Counted from the stretch's first letter, positions 44,266-53,882 are shown. The stretch is DNA of 64,000 nt from CAYPHJ01 sp964410485 (GCA_964410485.1 CAYPHJ010000011.1:1-64000); one strand, 5' to 3'. The notes: generated by a model from the sequence alone, not told the origin. Translations and numbers: made by a program.

Positions 44266-44886
44266 ATGGCAATGCAGAGCTATAAGGCGAAGGATTTCGA
44301 CATCTCAGGGCTCAAGGGAATTTCGGATAAGACACTGGAAATGCATTTTTCCCTGTACAAAGGTTACGTCAACAATACCAATCTTCTTAACGAACAAATC
44401 ATGGAAATGATCAGCAAGGGAGAGGCGTCCGGCAAGGATCCCGCCTATGCCGAGTGGACCCGGCGGCTCGGCTTTGAATACGGGGGTATGGTCTTACATG
44501 AATATTATTTTGGCAATTTGGCGCCAATGGGCAAAGGCGCTCCTTCAGAGCAGCTCAGCAAATCATTACAGGAAACGTTCGGCGGATTCGATAAATGGCA
44601 ACAAGCATTTAGCGCAGTAGGCGAAATGCGCGGCGTGGGTTGGGCGATTTTATATCAAGATCCGGTTACCGGACAGCTGTCGAATCATTGGGTGGCGCTA
44701 CATCAAGACGGCGTTCCATCGGGATTTAAGCCCATCTTGGTGATGGACGTCTGGGAGCACGCTTTTCTGCTGGATTACAGCCCTTCGGATCGAAGCAAGT
44801 ATATTGAGGCGTTTTTCGCAAACGTGGACTGGGACACGGTAAATGACCGGGTAAAAAGCGCCGCAGCCGTGCGTGCTGCCGCATAG
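44266..44886 (+). CDS. sodB: Superoxide dismutase, Fe/Mn type
   Basis: A 206-aa Fe/Mn SOD that converts superoxide to O2 and H2O2. Metal ligands: His27 (EMHFSLYKGYV), His78 (VLHEYYFGNL), Asp161 and His165 (DVWEHAFLLDY). The spacing and DVWEHAF signature are complete. AAGGAGGTGCAAA precedes ATG 44266; longer frames upstream are not protein-like. Metal preference cannot be read confidently. Carries its own sigma-54 type promoter, an unusual control for SOD. Confidence 0.93.
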   Translation: MAMQSYKAKDFDISGLKGISDKTLEMHFSLYKGYVNNTNLLNEQIMEMISKGEASGKDPAYAEWTRRLGFEYGGMVLHEYYFGNLAPMGKGAPSEQLSKSLQETFGGFDKWQQAFSAVGEMRGVGWAILYQDPVTGQLSNHWVALHQDGVPSGFKPILVMDVWEHAFLLDYSPSDRSKYIEAFFANVDWDTVNDRVKSAAAVRAAA

Positions 44887-44940
44887 ATAGCAGACCAGCC
44901 ACAGCACCCCTTCGATCTTTCGTTTTTCCCTCCAGACGGG

Positions 44941-45075
44941 GGAAGCTGTGAAAAAAATCCGTTCATGGTTCGACAGGCTCACCACGAACGGAATGGCGCA
45001 ATCACGAATTCCAGTACTTAGCCGTTTCGTCCTGAGCTTCGTCGAATGGTGGACGGGCATTTTTTCACAGCTTCC
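44941..45075. repeat. Palindromic element R4 with GGAAGCTGTGAAAAAA ends
   Basis: 135 bp bounded by perfect 16-bp inverted ends GGAAGCTGTGAAAAAA/TTTTTTCACAGCTTCC. Internal TTCGACAGGCTCACCACGAA is answered by CGTCCTGAGCTTCGTCGAA. Same size and layout as R1-R3 but different ends, so a sister family. It lies after sodB in a 544-bp spacer that otherwise holds the sigma-54 site at 45352. Confidence 0.8.
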
Positions 45076-45351
45076 CGCGTGCGGAGTTGCCAGGCTGGAA
45101 TCAGTTCCCAGAAATCGAACGTTGGGAAAAAACCTGCACGCCGGCGCGAGCCCCTTGCCGTTCAATGCCCATAAAGGAGACGCATAAGTGAGACAGCTGG
45201 CGGGATTCTTGGGCGACGTCCTCGCGCTTGCCGGTCAAAACGAAGCGACCGATTACAAACCTGTCCCGCCCTAAGTCACTTGAATCGTTGGACGTGCAGT
45301 CAGCACTGATTCGGTCCCAACTCGGCAAGATGGGGCATCTACAAGCAAATT

Positions 45352-45366
45352 GGCTCGCTGCTTGCT
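45352..45366 (+). promoter_or_regulatory. Sigma-54-like promoter for the gene at 45431
   Basis: TGGCTCG-CTGC-TTGC, one mismatch to TGGCAY, correct spacing. Predicted start near 45378, 53 nt before ATG 45431. Confidence 0.5.
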
Positions 45367-45430
45367 TCTCTCCCCGCGCAGGCGGGTTCTTGAAGGCCGC
45401 GAATTATTTACGGGAAGGGATTTAAAAATT

Positions 45431-45841
45431 ATGAACGACGAATTCGATGTGGACATCGGGGCATTCGGTTCAAACGAATCCGAAGGATTTCAGTTCCAAT
45501 CAGATATCCTGGCGCCGTATGAATATTGGCAAACCTACCGCTCGAAAAGATCGCGCCAACCGGAAATCGAATTAATGAACGCGGTATTGGAAGATGCGCT
45601 CTTGTGCTACTTTAAGAACCTGGAATGCCGGACTCGTAGACAGAAAAAAATATTCCGCGAGACACACGAATGGTTCTTCAACAATGACGACGATGGTTTG
45701 TTCACCTTCGAAAGTGTGTGCTCGCACCTCGGAGTTGACTCCGACTACGTTCGGCGAGGTCTGATATTGTACAAGCGTGCCCATCAACCTGAACCACATT
45801 GGCAGAAGACGGTTGAGCGAAAAAAACGAATGGCCGCTTAG
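45431..45841 (+). CDS. Unknown protein, paralogue of 57181-57633
   Basis: A 136-aa soluble acidic-then-basic protein of no recognised family. The core (about 45-115) has EIELMNAVLEDALLCYFKNL, ETHEWFFNNDD, FTFESVCSHLGVDSDYVRRGL. The same ordered blocks (ELM.AVL.DA, ET.EWF, FE..C, YVRR) occur in the minus-strand gene at 57181, so they form a local family. Probably helical; YVRRGL near the end of a helix-turn-helix-like segment might bind DNA, but this is speculative. A sigma-54-like promoter lies upstream. Confidence 0.7.
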   Translation: MNDEFDVDIGAFGSNESEGFQFQSDILAPYEYWQTYRSKRSRQPEIELMNAVLEDALLCYFKNLECRTRRQKKIFRETHEWFFNNDDDGLFTFESVCSHLGVDSDYVRRGLILYKRAHQPEPHWQKTVERKKRMAA

Positions 45842-45855
45842 CCGGTTTGGTTCAA

Positions 45856-45900
45856 TCGGGTTCAATGTTCCGCCCGGTTGAGCCGGAACATTGAACCCGA
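45856..45900. terminator. 17-bp perfect stem between convergent genes
   Basis: TCGGGTTCAATGTTCCG (45856-45872) and CGGAACATTGAACCCGA (45884-45900) with an 11-nt loop, in the 62-bp gap between two converging stop codons. Serves both strands; no U-tract. The arms are GTTCAAT-type heptads. Confidence 0.6.
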
Positions 45901-45903
45901 GAT

Positions 45904-46329
45904 TCACCTCTCAGTTTCGATCAGTTTGTTCAACAGTTCCATGTCTATCGGCTTGGTTAAATAGTGGTCAAAACCAGCTTGTAGCGCGCGCGCTTCTTCC
46001 TCCTCGCCGTAACCAGTCAGTGCAATGAAGATCGTCTTCCGCACCGCGCTTAGTTCTTTCATTCTGGAGATCACTTGATACCCGTCCATATCAGGGAGCG
46101 AGAGGTCCAACAACACCTTTTCCGGTTTAAAGGCTACCGCCGCAGCGATAGCCGACTGGCCATCCTCGGCCGTGTAGACGGTATGGCCACATAGCCGTAG
46201 ATAGCGCGCCGTCGCTTCGAGCGACGCTTCGCTATCATCGACAACCAAGACTTTGAAGCCCCGGTCCTGCGTGCCGGACCGGACGCGCGCTTTCGATGTG
46301 CCCATTGGACCCCTCAATTTTTGGCTCAA
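45904..46329 (-). CDS. Single-domain response regulator (receiver only)
   Basis: A 141-aa CheY-like receiver with no output domain. After a basic N-tail, VLVVDDSEASLEAT holds the acidic pair; VLLDLSLPDMDGYQV holds the phospho-acceptor Asp; ALTGYGEEE the Thr; and HYLTKPIDMELL the Lys. Start ATG 46329. No kinase beside it, so it may be a phosphate relay or sink for one of the two GAF kinases in the window. Confidence 0.88.
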   Translation of the reverse strand: MSQKLRGPMGTSKARVRSGTQDRGFKVLVVDDSEASLEATARYLRLCGHTVYTAEDGQSAIAAAVAFKPEKVLLDLSLPDMDGYQVISRMKELSAVRKTIFIALTGYGEEEEARALQAGFDHYLTKPIDMELLNKLIETER

Positions 46330-46370
46330 CTGTGTAACCCTCTTTTACACTGACACCTGGAACTGTTGAC

Positions 46371-46429
46371 TGAGACCTGCCGTCTCGGAAATGCGACAAA
46401 ACAGTCCGGATGGTTTCACTTTTGAGACG
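46371..46429. promoter_or_regulatory. TGAGAC/GTCTC dyad, possible regulator site
   Basis: TGAGACctgccGTCTC (46371-46386) and a second TGAGACGG (about 46422-46429) in the 253-bp divergent spacer between the receiver gene and the lipoprotein gene. A similar TGTCTCA/TGAGACA pair sits at 58387-58437. Could be binding sites of the NtrC-type regulator. Confidence 0.35.
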
Positions 46430-46582
46430 GCGCGGAACCTAGTTTGCGAAAAATCCAACAGTTTCACTGACGGCATGGCAATTGCCTCACTCACGATACA
46501 ATCTGTTTTTGGCGGGAATGTTTGTAGCAGAAAAAGCACCGCCCAGGTCTAAAAATCTGGCAGATGTAGAGGAGGAACGCAA

Positions 46583-46807
46583 ATGAAAACTGTAATGGCT
46601 TTGCTCTTGGCCACAAGCCTTATCGGCTCAGGCTGCGCGTTTTTAGGCGGCGCAGCGGTGGGAGCTTTAGGCGCTGGTGCGGGATATGAATACCAGGCCC
46701 ATCGGCAGATGGAACGCCTCGAAGAGGATTACAAAGCCGGACGCATTACTCGCGAAGAGTACCTCGATCGCAAGAAACAAATCGAGGCTGGATCGCTTAT
46801 CTATTAA
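46583..46807 (+). CDS. Small SHOCT-like lipoprotein
   Basis: A 74-aa lipoprotein: signal peptide with lipobox SLIGSGC (Cys about 19), a glycine-rich segment AFLGGAAVGALGAGAGYEY, and a C-terminal SHOCT-like helix pair (LEEDYKAGRITREEYLDRKKQIE). GAGGAGGAACGCAA precedes the ATG. Followed 15 bp later by the M48 protease gene, so the two are likely co-expressed. Confidence 0.75.
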   Translation: MKTVMALLLATSLIGSGCAFLGGAAVGALGAGAGYEYQAHRQMERLEEDYKAGRITREEYLDRKKQIEAGSLIY

Positions 46808-46822
46808 CTCTATTAACGCGGA

Positions 46823-47518
46823 ATGACGACAAACCGCTCTCTGAAAAAGCGAAGCCGCACAGTGAAGCTCGCGTTTTTAGCAATGATGCTGAGCTTGATC
46901 GTCGGCGGTTGCACCGTTGTGACGGAGCCGCCGGCGCCGGATCCGGCTGCTGAACGAGTCCCGGACGTCCGTCAGGTCGATCCTGCTCAGGCAAAAAGAC
47001 TTCACCAGATCATGACGCCGCTGCTCAAAGTAATGGATCGGCCGCGTACTCCCAAAGAGGTCCGCATCGGCATCATTGAAAGCCCGGAAATAAACGCGGC
47101 GAGCGGCGGGGGCGGCGAATTCTTTGTCACCACCGGGCTGTTGGAGAAGGCTAACGACCGCCAACTGCGCGGCATCATGGCGCACGAAATTGCTCATGAT
47201 GATCTGGGCCATGTGGCGCGAGCTCAAGTCCGGGGTGCCGGTCTCCAGATTGGAGCAATTCTGTTGGAGCAGTTGTTCCCCGGAACCGGCGCTATCACTC
47301 CAATCGCAGGAACCTTGATCGCCCGCGGGTACAGTCGTTCCGACGAGTTGGCAGCAGACAAGCACGGAGCGGAGTTGTTGCGGCGAGCCGGCCAATCGAA
47401 AGACGATCTGGTAGACGCCCTGACTTGGATTGCGCAACAACCGGGCGCCCGCGGCGGGGGTGGTTTTCTCGCCACCCATCCCGCCATTGAGGATCGTATT
47501 GCGGAATTAAAACGGTGA
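46823..47518 (+). CDS. M48-family metalloprotease, lipoprotein
   Basis: A 231-aa zinc protease of the BepA/LoiP-like M48C group, tethered by lipobox MLSLIVGGC. The active site is MAHEIAHDDLGH (HExxH) with third ligand Glu in YSRSDELAADKHG. Family members degrade stalled outer-membrane proteins. Short C-terminus without TPR repeats. ATG 46823. It lies in an operon with the SHOCT lipoprotein and the DUF3096 peptide. Confidence 0.88.
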   Translation: MTTNRSLKKRSRTVKLAFLAMMLSLIVGGCTVVTEPPAPDPAAERVPDVRQVDPAQAKRLHQIMTPLLKVMDRPRTPKEVRIGIIESPEINAASGGGGEFFVTTGLLEKANDRQLRGIMAHEIAHDDLGHVARAQVRGAGLQIGAILLEQLFPGTGAITPIAGTLIARGYSRSDELAADKHGAELLRRAGQSKDDLVDALTWIAQQPGARGGGGFLATHPAIEDRIAELKR

Positions 47519-47525
47519 CCACATT

Positions 47526-47663
47526 ATGCAGTTTTACATTGCAGCCCAACCACTCATTGCCCTGATTGCCGGCATACTTATCCTGTTGATGCCGCGTCTG
47601 CTGAACTATGTCGTCGCTCTCTATCTCATCATCACCGGCATTCTGGGACTTACGCGGATGTAG
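47526..47663 (+). CDS. DUF3096 small membrane protein (45 aa)
   Basis: MQFYIAAQPLIALIAGILIL at the start, then MPRLLNYVVALYLIITGILGL; two hydrophobic helices separated by a PRLLN turn, typical of DUF3096. ATG 47526 lies 7 bp after the protease stop. Function unknown; such peptides are common in stress-related loci. Confidence 0.8.
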   Translation: MQFYIAAQPLIALIAGILILLMPRLLNYVVALYLIITGILGLTRM

Positions 47664-47871
47664 CACCCGGCCGAATTCAAGCATGATCGATTCTGTCTTC
47701 TCGGACAAGTTGGGCATCGAGCAATGGCTACCGTGACGTTGCTCCGCTCCGACGCGCTCCCGTGAGTGATTATGAGACAGGGAGGAGAATAGAAGTTGGC
47801 GTACTGGGAGTAATTGGAGTGTTGCCTCACATAACACATACCCAACATTTCAATCGCGTTTCTAAAATTGT

Positions 47872-47899
47872 GAGATCTGAAATCTGGAATTTGAAATGT
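47872..47899 (+). repeat. Heptad tract (GAAATCT type) after tamB
   Basis: gagatct, gaaatct, ggaattt, gaaatgt. The same consensus in the same orientation recurs at 51856-51883, so the two tracts bracket tamB. Confidence 0.65.
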
Positions 47900-47911
47900 G
47901 ACCCGCAGGAG

Positions 47912-50900
47912 CTAGTATCGTCTGTGCCAGATAATATCGACAGCGTTTCTGCCCTCTGTATCGGCGGAGACGCCCACTTTCCACTCACGGCTGAGCCTGT
48001 ACTCCACCGCCACTTCCCTTCCTCTTTCACCCGTCACTTCCTGCGAGACTGTGACGAAAGTGCGCTCGCCAATGTACCGCCCCAGGTGAATCTCGCCACC
48101 TGAGAAATTGATCTCCCCAATGTCGACTCCCAGGTGCTCCACGCCGAGGGCATCGGAAACCGCCCGGCCGATAATCCCTGCTGCGTAATTGGTCGTAAGG
48201 TCGATTGCAGATTGCTGCAAGGATATTTGCTCGCTCTGGCGTAGCGCTGCCATCGGCCGGCCGAAAGCCACGAGCGCCAAAATATCGGCCTGGTCCAAAG
48301 GCGGCTCGCTGCGAAGGGCCAGCGCGGGCTTTTCCAACGTTCCGCTCACGATCACATTGACATCGTAATCGCTCACGCGACGCCGGGCAACGATTTCCAG
48401 TGCCGGGTTGATGTCCTCGCCACCGACAAACTTCATCGTGCCGCGCTCCAGCTCAAAGCGTCGTCCTTGAAACCCGATCCAGCCCCGGGCCGTTTCCAGA
48501 TTTCCTTGGAGCGACAGCCGGGCTGTCGGCTTTTTCAACACCCTGAGCGTTCCCAGAAGCTCGACATTGGCATTGGGATGGCGCACCCAGACATCCGGCG
48601 TCAATACGACCTGAAGATCCAGCGCGGCGTTCTCATAAAAATCGTTCTCGCCAACTTTGACCGGCTGCGTTTTTGGTGCAGGAACAGCTTCTGGAGAGCC
48701 TTCGCGCACAATGACAATGGTCGGGTCGCGCCTGACCGGCGTTGCGCCTCGCTCGAGGACAGCGAGATCCGGACGTAAGCTCGCGCTTTCGAGTCTGAGC
48801 CTGCCGGTAATTTTGGGCGCGGCTACGGCTCCATCGATATTCACGCCACCACTGACTTCCGCCTGGTATCGCTCGGTGTGTATTGCCGGCCAACGCTCTG
48901 CCTTCAATGAAAGAGCCAGCGTCTCCAGGCTGTATTCTGCGAGCGCCAGTGATCCGCTTCCCTGCAGAGTGCCGTCGCGAGAGCGCGCGGAAAATTGATT
49001 GATCGTGATCTTCTGGGGATCCATGCTGCCCACGGCATTCATCTGAGCGATGTTGACGCCCAACGGCCGCGCGAAGAAATTTCCTTGGCGCAGCTGAAAT
49101 TCGCCCCGCGGCTCAGGTTGCTCCAGCGATCCCCGAACGCGCAGATCCAAGGAAATTTCCCCGCCAATCTTTTGAATCGGATCGCCAACGAAGGCGTTCA
49201 GAAACGCTAGACTCAGACCGTCGGAAAAGACACGCACATCCATGTTCCCCACGGCCTCAGCGCGCCACTCCGGATACCAGCTCAATGCGACCGGCACTGC
49301 TCCCACCGCCCTTAGTTCACGGGCGTCATCCTGGCGCGCGGTCAAATTGAGATTAATTAGCTGGTCTCTATAATCGAACGCGGCAGTAACACCGGCATAT
49401 CGTTGACCTGCGATCGTTGATTCGGTCAACCGGGCGGTGACGCCGACCGCTGGCTCAGTCGCTGTTCCCGCAAGTTGACCCTGCGCATCCAGGCGGCCTG
49501 TCAGTGGCGGCGGATCGGCCATGACCGCTAGCAAACCTTCAACTGACAGTCCGTTGAACGCAAACTCCAGCGCTTGGCTTCCTGTCAAGGAAAACTGCCC
49601 GTTGACGAAAGCAGATTGATTACGACTGCGCAGTAGAAGCTGATGGATTGTAAATACGTCGTTTTTTTGAGTGATGACCGCTGGCTTCGCGAGTGCCCAG
49701 GGGTCCGGGGGCAAATTGAGAACAAGCCGAGTCAGGCGGGCCTGAATCTGCTTCGTCTGATAATCGACATCGGCCACAACTGCATGCGAACGACCGCCGG
49801 CATCGCGCGCGCTCAGATCCACTGCCAAGCCGTACGGCTGCTCCGGCGCAAGTCCTATCGCGCCTTGCACGGTCTGAAGAGGAATAGGCGCGTCGATGTT
49901 TGCCAAATTCAACTTGAGATTTCCCTTCGGGTAAGACAACTCCCCTGTGTGCCTCAGATCGAAAACGATGTTGCCCTTTCCCACGGTTATCCCTTCGTAG
50001 GCAAGCGCTTGCAGGTTCATAGTGCCCCGAGCCCGTAAATCATCGAGATTGCCGGCTGCCTGTCCAACCACGTCGATACCACCCGAACCATCCAGGCCGA
50101 CAAGCGCAAGCCAAGGGGAGACGTCCGCCGCGCGCAAACGATACTCGAGCTGGCCTTTTTCTGCGGGGTCGAGGCCCAATTGGCCCTCGAGTGTAAGCCG
50201 CGCGTCTTGGGATTCTACGGCAGCATGAGAGATATGGATGCGCTCTTGTGCAACAATGCCTGTGAAGTTGCCCTTTTGAACCGTCACTGCACCGATCGTA
50301 GACGGCAGAATGTCGAGATTTATGCGGCTGTTGATTTCCGCAAGAGTCAGACCAGATCCCTTGATCGTACCCTGCAAATTGAGTTCACCCTTGAGCCCGT
50401 AATCCGGAGCAACCCTGGCGACATCGAACTGTTTTACCGTGACCGACATGTCATAGCGTAGCGGCTCTAGCAGCGCGATGGTGCCGCTGTAGTTCCCCTG
50501 GGCCAATTCTCCCGTCAATTGACCGTCCACAGTGGCAACCTCTTCGTGTAACTTCCCGCGCACCCGCAGTTGACCCAATGGCCAGCCGGCGATCTCAGTC
50601 GAGTCAATCCTGACGTTTGCTGTTCCCCTGATATTGGGCAACTCAAAACCAGCTCCGGCAAGATCAACAACACCGCTCAGCGTGCCGGCTACCTCCTCCC
50701 CCGCGAGCAAGGCGACATCGAAGCCCAAAATGTTAGCAGCCAGGCGATACTCCGGCACATCGCCCGTGATATTAGCCTCTACGGTGCCGGAGATTTTGGC
50801 ACCAGCTACAGCAACATCAAACCCGCTTTGAAGCGCGTCCGGCCTTCCCTTGACGTTGGCCGTTCCAGTCAGTCCCGTATCGAAAGGCCAATCGGGCACC

Positions 50901-51703
50901 AACTGCAAGATTTGCTCGCGCCCCACTTGATCAAAGTCAATTTGTGCCTGGATGTGGAAGCTCTCCAGGTCTTGTATCGTTCCGGTCGCGCGAATACGCG
51001 AATCGCCGCTTTCCAGTACGACCCGCTCAAATGTAAATCTGTCGGGCTCAGGCGAAGTGTTTTCGTACGCGAACGCACCGGCAATTCGCATTTCCGGAAA
51101 CCCTTCCGCCACAAGCAGGGAAGAGACCTCCTGCAGCTCGATTCGCGTGCCAGTGGGATCCATTCTGGCATTTCCGGCCAGCTGCAGACTGGTCAGACGA
51201 TACATGTCCTGGGGCGCTTCGGAAAGTGCCACCGCCACGCTCGCTTGATGAAGCTCGAGCGATTGTATTGCGACCACCAGCGTCGACGCTGTCTCTGTCT
51301 CGGCTTCAGGCCACAAAGCGGCCCCGATGTTCCATCCTCCCATCTCGTCGCGCTGCAATCGCAACTGCGGCTGGGATGCGCGCAGGCTGGAAATCTCAAC
51401 CCTGCCCCAGATCAGGGGCAGCAACGGGTAGCTGGCCCGAAGTTCGGGAACAGACAAGATTTCACTGCCCTCATGGTACAGACGGAGATCGATAAGCGTC
51501 AGACTGCCCAAGACTGAACCTTCGATTCGCTCCAGCGTTAATTCCCCCGGAACGGCGGCATTGACCTGAGCGACAACGTTCTGCCGCAACGTCTCGCGAA
51601 AAGAATCGGTATGCGTATAGATTCCCACACCGACAACTGCAACCAGCAGCAACAGACCGGTGCCGGCAAAAAGCCACCGTATGACGCGCCACACGTTTTC
51701 CAT
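47912..51703 (-). CDS. tamB: TamB translocation/assembly protein
   Basis: A 1263-aa inner-membrane-anchored AsmA/TamB-like protein that spans the periplasm as a beta-taco groove and is thought to move lipids or assist outer-membrane proteins. One N-terminal helix (residues 8-28, IRWLFAGTGLLLLVAVVGVG), a long repetitive beta region, and the C-terminal DUF490 domain with GGEINFSGGEIHLGRYIGERTFVTVSQ-like pattern (IGEINFSGGEIHLGRYIGE) and the terminal WKVGVSADTEGRNAVDIIWHRRY. tamA lies 273 bp upstream. Confidence 0.9.
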   Translation of the reverse strand: MENVWRVIRWLFAGTGLLLLVAVVGVGIYTHTDSFRETLRQNVVAQVNAAVPGELTLERIEGSVLGSLTLIDLRLYHEGSEILSVPELRASYPLLPLIWGRVEISSLRASQPQLRLQRDEMGGWNIGAALWPEAETETASTLVVAIQSLELHQASVAVALSEAPQDMYRLTSLQLAGNARMDPTGTRIELQEVSSLLVAEGFPEMRIAGAFAYENTSPEPDRFTFERVVLESGDSRIRATGTIQDLESFHIQAQIDFDQVGREQILQLVPDWPFDTGLTGTANVKGRPDALQSGFDVAVAGAKISGTVEANITGDVPEYRLAANILGFDVALLAGEEVAGTLSGVVDLAGAGFELPNIRGTANVRIDSTEIAGWPLGQLRVRGKLHEEVATVDGQLTGELAQGNYSGTIALLEPLRYDMSVTVKQFDVARVAPDYGLKGELNLQGTIKGSGLTLAEINSRINLDILPSTIGAVTVQKGNFTGIVAQERIHISHAAVESQDARLTLEGQLGLDPAEKGQLEYRLRAADVSPWLALVGLDGSGGIDVVGQAAGNLDDLRARGTMNLQALAYEGITVGKGNIVFDLRHTGELSYPKGNLKLNLANIDAPIPLQTVQGAIGLAPEQPYGLAVDLSARDAGGRSHAVVADVDYQTKQIQARLTRLVLNLPPDPWALAKPAVITQKNDVFTIHQLLLRSRNQSAFVNGQFSLTGSQALEFAFNGLSVEGLLAVMADPPPLTGRLDAQGQLAGTATEPAVGVTARLTESTIAGQRYAGVTAAFDYRDQLINLNLTARQDDARELRAVGAVPVALSWYPEWRAEAVGNMDVRVFSDGLSLAFLNAFVGDPIQKIGGEISLDLRVRGSLEQPEPRGEFQLRQGNFFARPLGVNIAQMNAVGSMDPQKITINQFSARSRDGTLQGSGSLALAEYSLETLALSLKAERWPAIHTERYQAEVSGGVNIDGAVAAPKITGRLRLESASLRPDLAVLERGATPVRRDPTIVIVREGSPEAVPAPKTQPVKVGENDFYENAALDLQVVLTPDVWVRHPNANVELLGTLRVLKKPTARLSLQGNLETARGWIGFQGRRFELERGTMKFVGGEDINPALEIVARRRVSDYDVNVIVSGTLEKPALALRSEPPLDQADILALVAFGRPMAALRQSEQISLQQSAIDLTTNYAAGIIGRAVSDALGVEHLGVDIGEINFSGGEIHLGRYIGERTFVTVSQEVTGERGREVAVEYRLSREWKVGVSADTEGRNAVDIIWHRRY

Positions 51704-51773
51704 AGCAAGCTGGGCACGGCTTACGCCCAGTCTTTACTGTAACTCCCAGACCCTTCATACTCAACGAACGTTT

Positions 51774-51883
51774 GGTTCCGGGTTTCTGGCTCTCAGTTTT
51801 TTAGAACCAGAAACAAGAAACCAGTCCGATTATTCAAGATCTCAGACCGGTTTTCGAAATCTGAAAGCTGCAATTTGACATTT
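51774..51883 (+). repeat. Heptad tracts between tamA and tamB
   Basis: 51774-51794 (ggttccg, ggtttct, ggctctc) faces the complementary 51804-51824 (gaaccag, aaacaag, aaaccag). 51856-51883 reads gaaatct, gaaagct, gcaattt, gacattt. Confidence 0.65.
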
Positions 51884-51976
51884 CTCACGGTAGCGACGAC
51901 TAGCCCAGAAGGGCCTCATCGTTCATTACCGCGGGATTACTGTGAACAATCCGGGCTAGAAACGGGAAGTCGATAA

Positions 51977-53797
51977 TCAGAAAAAACCCCCGATGCTAAA
52001 GTGAATTTGCCAGCGAGGATCTCCACGCGGAGGCTGGAAGGGAAAACCGACGTCGAACCGCAGCGGCCCTACCGGAGTGGTGTAAAAGAACCCTACGCCG
52101 GCACCAAATTTGAGATCATCCAGGGGTGGTCTGAACGCACGCGTCGACACCTGTCCGAAATCAAGAAATAACGCGCCACCGAACGATTCCCAGAGCGGGC
52201 GCCGCATCTCCACAGAGCCTTCGAACAGGCTCAAGCCGCCGATCGGGTGATTTGCCGCGCTGAGAGGTCCAACCCGCCGGCGGCCGTAACCACGGACACT
52301 CGCATCCCCGCCGGCAAAAAACCGCTCGTGCAGCGGAAGATTTCTTATACGTCCGATGGAATCTGCCAGCCCCAATCGCAGCCGGCCCGCCAGGATCACA
52401 TCCCAACCGATCGGCAGGTACTGCCTTGCTTCGACAGTGGTCCGCCAGAAACTGAAGCGACCGCCCCAGATTCCGCCCGCCTGATCGAGATCGAAGCGAA
52501 ACACCCTCCCCGTTGCCGGATTTAACGGATCATCCAAACTGTCCCAGAGCAAACCGACCGCTGGTCCGGACCGGATTCCCCTATCGCGAAGACCGCCGAT
52601 GGCCTGTACAGTGGCCGGTGATACATCGTCGAAAAGGTGGTGTTCTAGACGGTACCCTACGTAGCCGGAGAAATAGCGTGAAAAGCGGTGCACCAAAAGC
52701 GGGTGAAAACGCGACGCGTTCAACAAATATGCCTGCTCATCTTCACGATCGTGTCGTAACGTGAGCAGGCCTTGATTTCGCGGCGATAGGAAGTGCGGCT
52801 GGGTGAAGCTGATCGCGCCGGTGGCCAGAATAGCTGAGTACCTCCCCAAGACCGTCAAGCGTCTCCCGCCACCGAACCAGTTCAAGTGGTGCCATTCGAG
52901 TTGAACGCGAAACTCCTCTTCCGTGCTGTATCCCACCCGTGCCCGGATCTCCCGCGGTTCGGCCTCGGTCACCTGTATTTCGATGGGAACTGCTGCGGGA
53001 GTCCCCTCGACTTTCCCTGGCGCTATGATCACCCTGCCGAAAAGTCCCAGCCCAACGATGTTGTCTCGCGTGCGCGAAACCTCGTCAATAGAAAATGCCT
53101 GCCCCCGCCGATAAGTCACTTCCCTCAAAACGAGCTCGGGATCGTAGCGTTCCACGCCTTCTACAGTCGTATCCCCAAAAACCGCTAACCGTCCAGGATG
53201 AACATGGTACCACACGCGCGCCTCTGAACGGTCAAGGTTCACCTCTGCCTTTCTGTCCGTCTCTACATAAGCGCGCCCGTGGCGGAGGAAATATTCCTGC
53301 AGGATTTCCGCCGCTCTGATGTAGTTCTGCTCGACGAATATTTCCCCCTCCTGTATCGGTAATGACGCCGGAAACTTGAGCCCCTGGCCAATCTCCAGAG
53401 TGACCTCGGTCACCATCACCGGCGCGCCCTCGGTAACCTGAATTCGCGCAGTGATCAGCCCGCGTTCGTGATCGACCTCGAGATCGTAATCTGCTTCCGT
53501 TTCATAGTAGCCACGCGCTTCATAAAAGCGGGCCACGCGCCGAAGGTCCTCGCGAAAGGTCACCGGGTCAAAGACCGGGTGTTCCCCCCAAGGCCGGTAC
53601 CAGGGCCGCACTTCTGTAAGCATCTCTTGTCGCAGCTCACGGTCGGAGAATATCCTGTTGCCGACGATCTCGATCGCAAGAACCCGCCAGGTTCGGGCCG
53701 GATCGAGATCCTCAAGCGGAACACCTTGAGCGTTGGAGACCAAGCACAAAACCAGCCATCCAACCGCGCACGCTCTGGAACGACACGTCAGTTTCAC
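51977..53797 (-). CDS. tamA: TamA/BamA-family outer-membrane protein
   Basis: A 606-aa Omp85 protein: signal peptide (about 1-25), three POTRA-like repeats (about 35-270; e.g. VEGVERYDPELVLREVTYRRGQAFSIDEVSRTRDNI), and a 16-strand barrel with the conserved GGDASVRGYGRRRVGPL (lid-lock RGY) and a C-terminal strand ending IHFSIGGFF with a terminal Phe. Partner of TamB. Start ATG 53797. Confidence 0.9.
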   Translation of the reverse strand: MKLTCRSRACAVGWLVLCLVSNAQGVPLEDLDPARTWRVLAIEIVGNRIFSDRELRQEMLTEVRPWYRPWGEHPVFDPVTFREDLRRVARFYEARGYYETEADYDLEVDHERGLITARIQVTEGAPVMVTEVTLEIGQGLKFPASLPIQEGEIFVEQNYIRAAEILQEYFLRHGRAYVETDRKAEVNLDRSEARVWYHVHPGRLAVFGDTTVEGVERYDPELVLREVTYRRGQAFSIDEVSRTRDNIVGLGLFGRVIIAPGKVEGTPAAVPIEIQVTEAEPREIRARVGYSTEEEFRVQLEWHHLNWFGGGRRLTVLGRYSAILATGAISFTQPHFLSPRNQGLLTLRHDREDEQAYLLNASRFHPLLVHRFSRYFSGYVGYRLEHHLFDDVSPATVQAIGGLRDRGIRSGPAVGLLWDSLDDPLNPATGRVFRFDLDQAGGIWGGRFSFWRTTVEARQYLPIGWDVILAGRLRLGLADSIGRIRNLPLHERFFAGGDASVRGYGRRRVGPLSAANHPIGGLSLFEGSVEMRRPLWESFGGALFLDFGQVSTRAFRPPLDDLKFGAGVGFFYTTPVGPLRFDVGFPFQPPRGDPRWQIHFSIGGFF

Positions 53798-53882
53798 TCG
53801 TATTCTGGTTGACGGAAGACTTTGGAAAGCTAGGATATCAAATGAGAGTTCGCGGTGCAGCAGCTCAGATAGAAGAAAGGAA

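Noticed and set aside
45188..45271. 27-codon GTG frame after AAGGAG
   Set aside because: Weak coding character and not similar to known peptides; it is in the leader of the 45431 gene.
46514..46530. TTGGCGGGAATGTTTGT upstream of the SHOCT lipoprotein
   Set aside because: The -12 GC is missing; only the -24 half fits.
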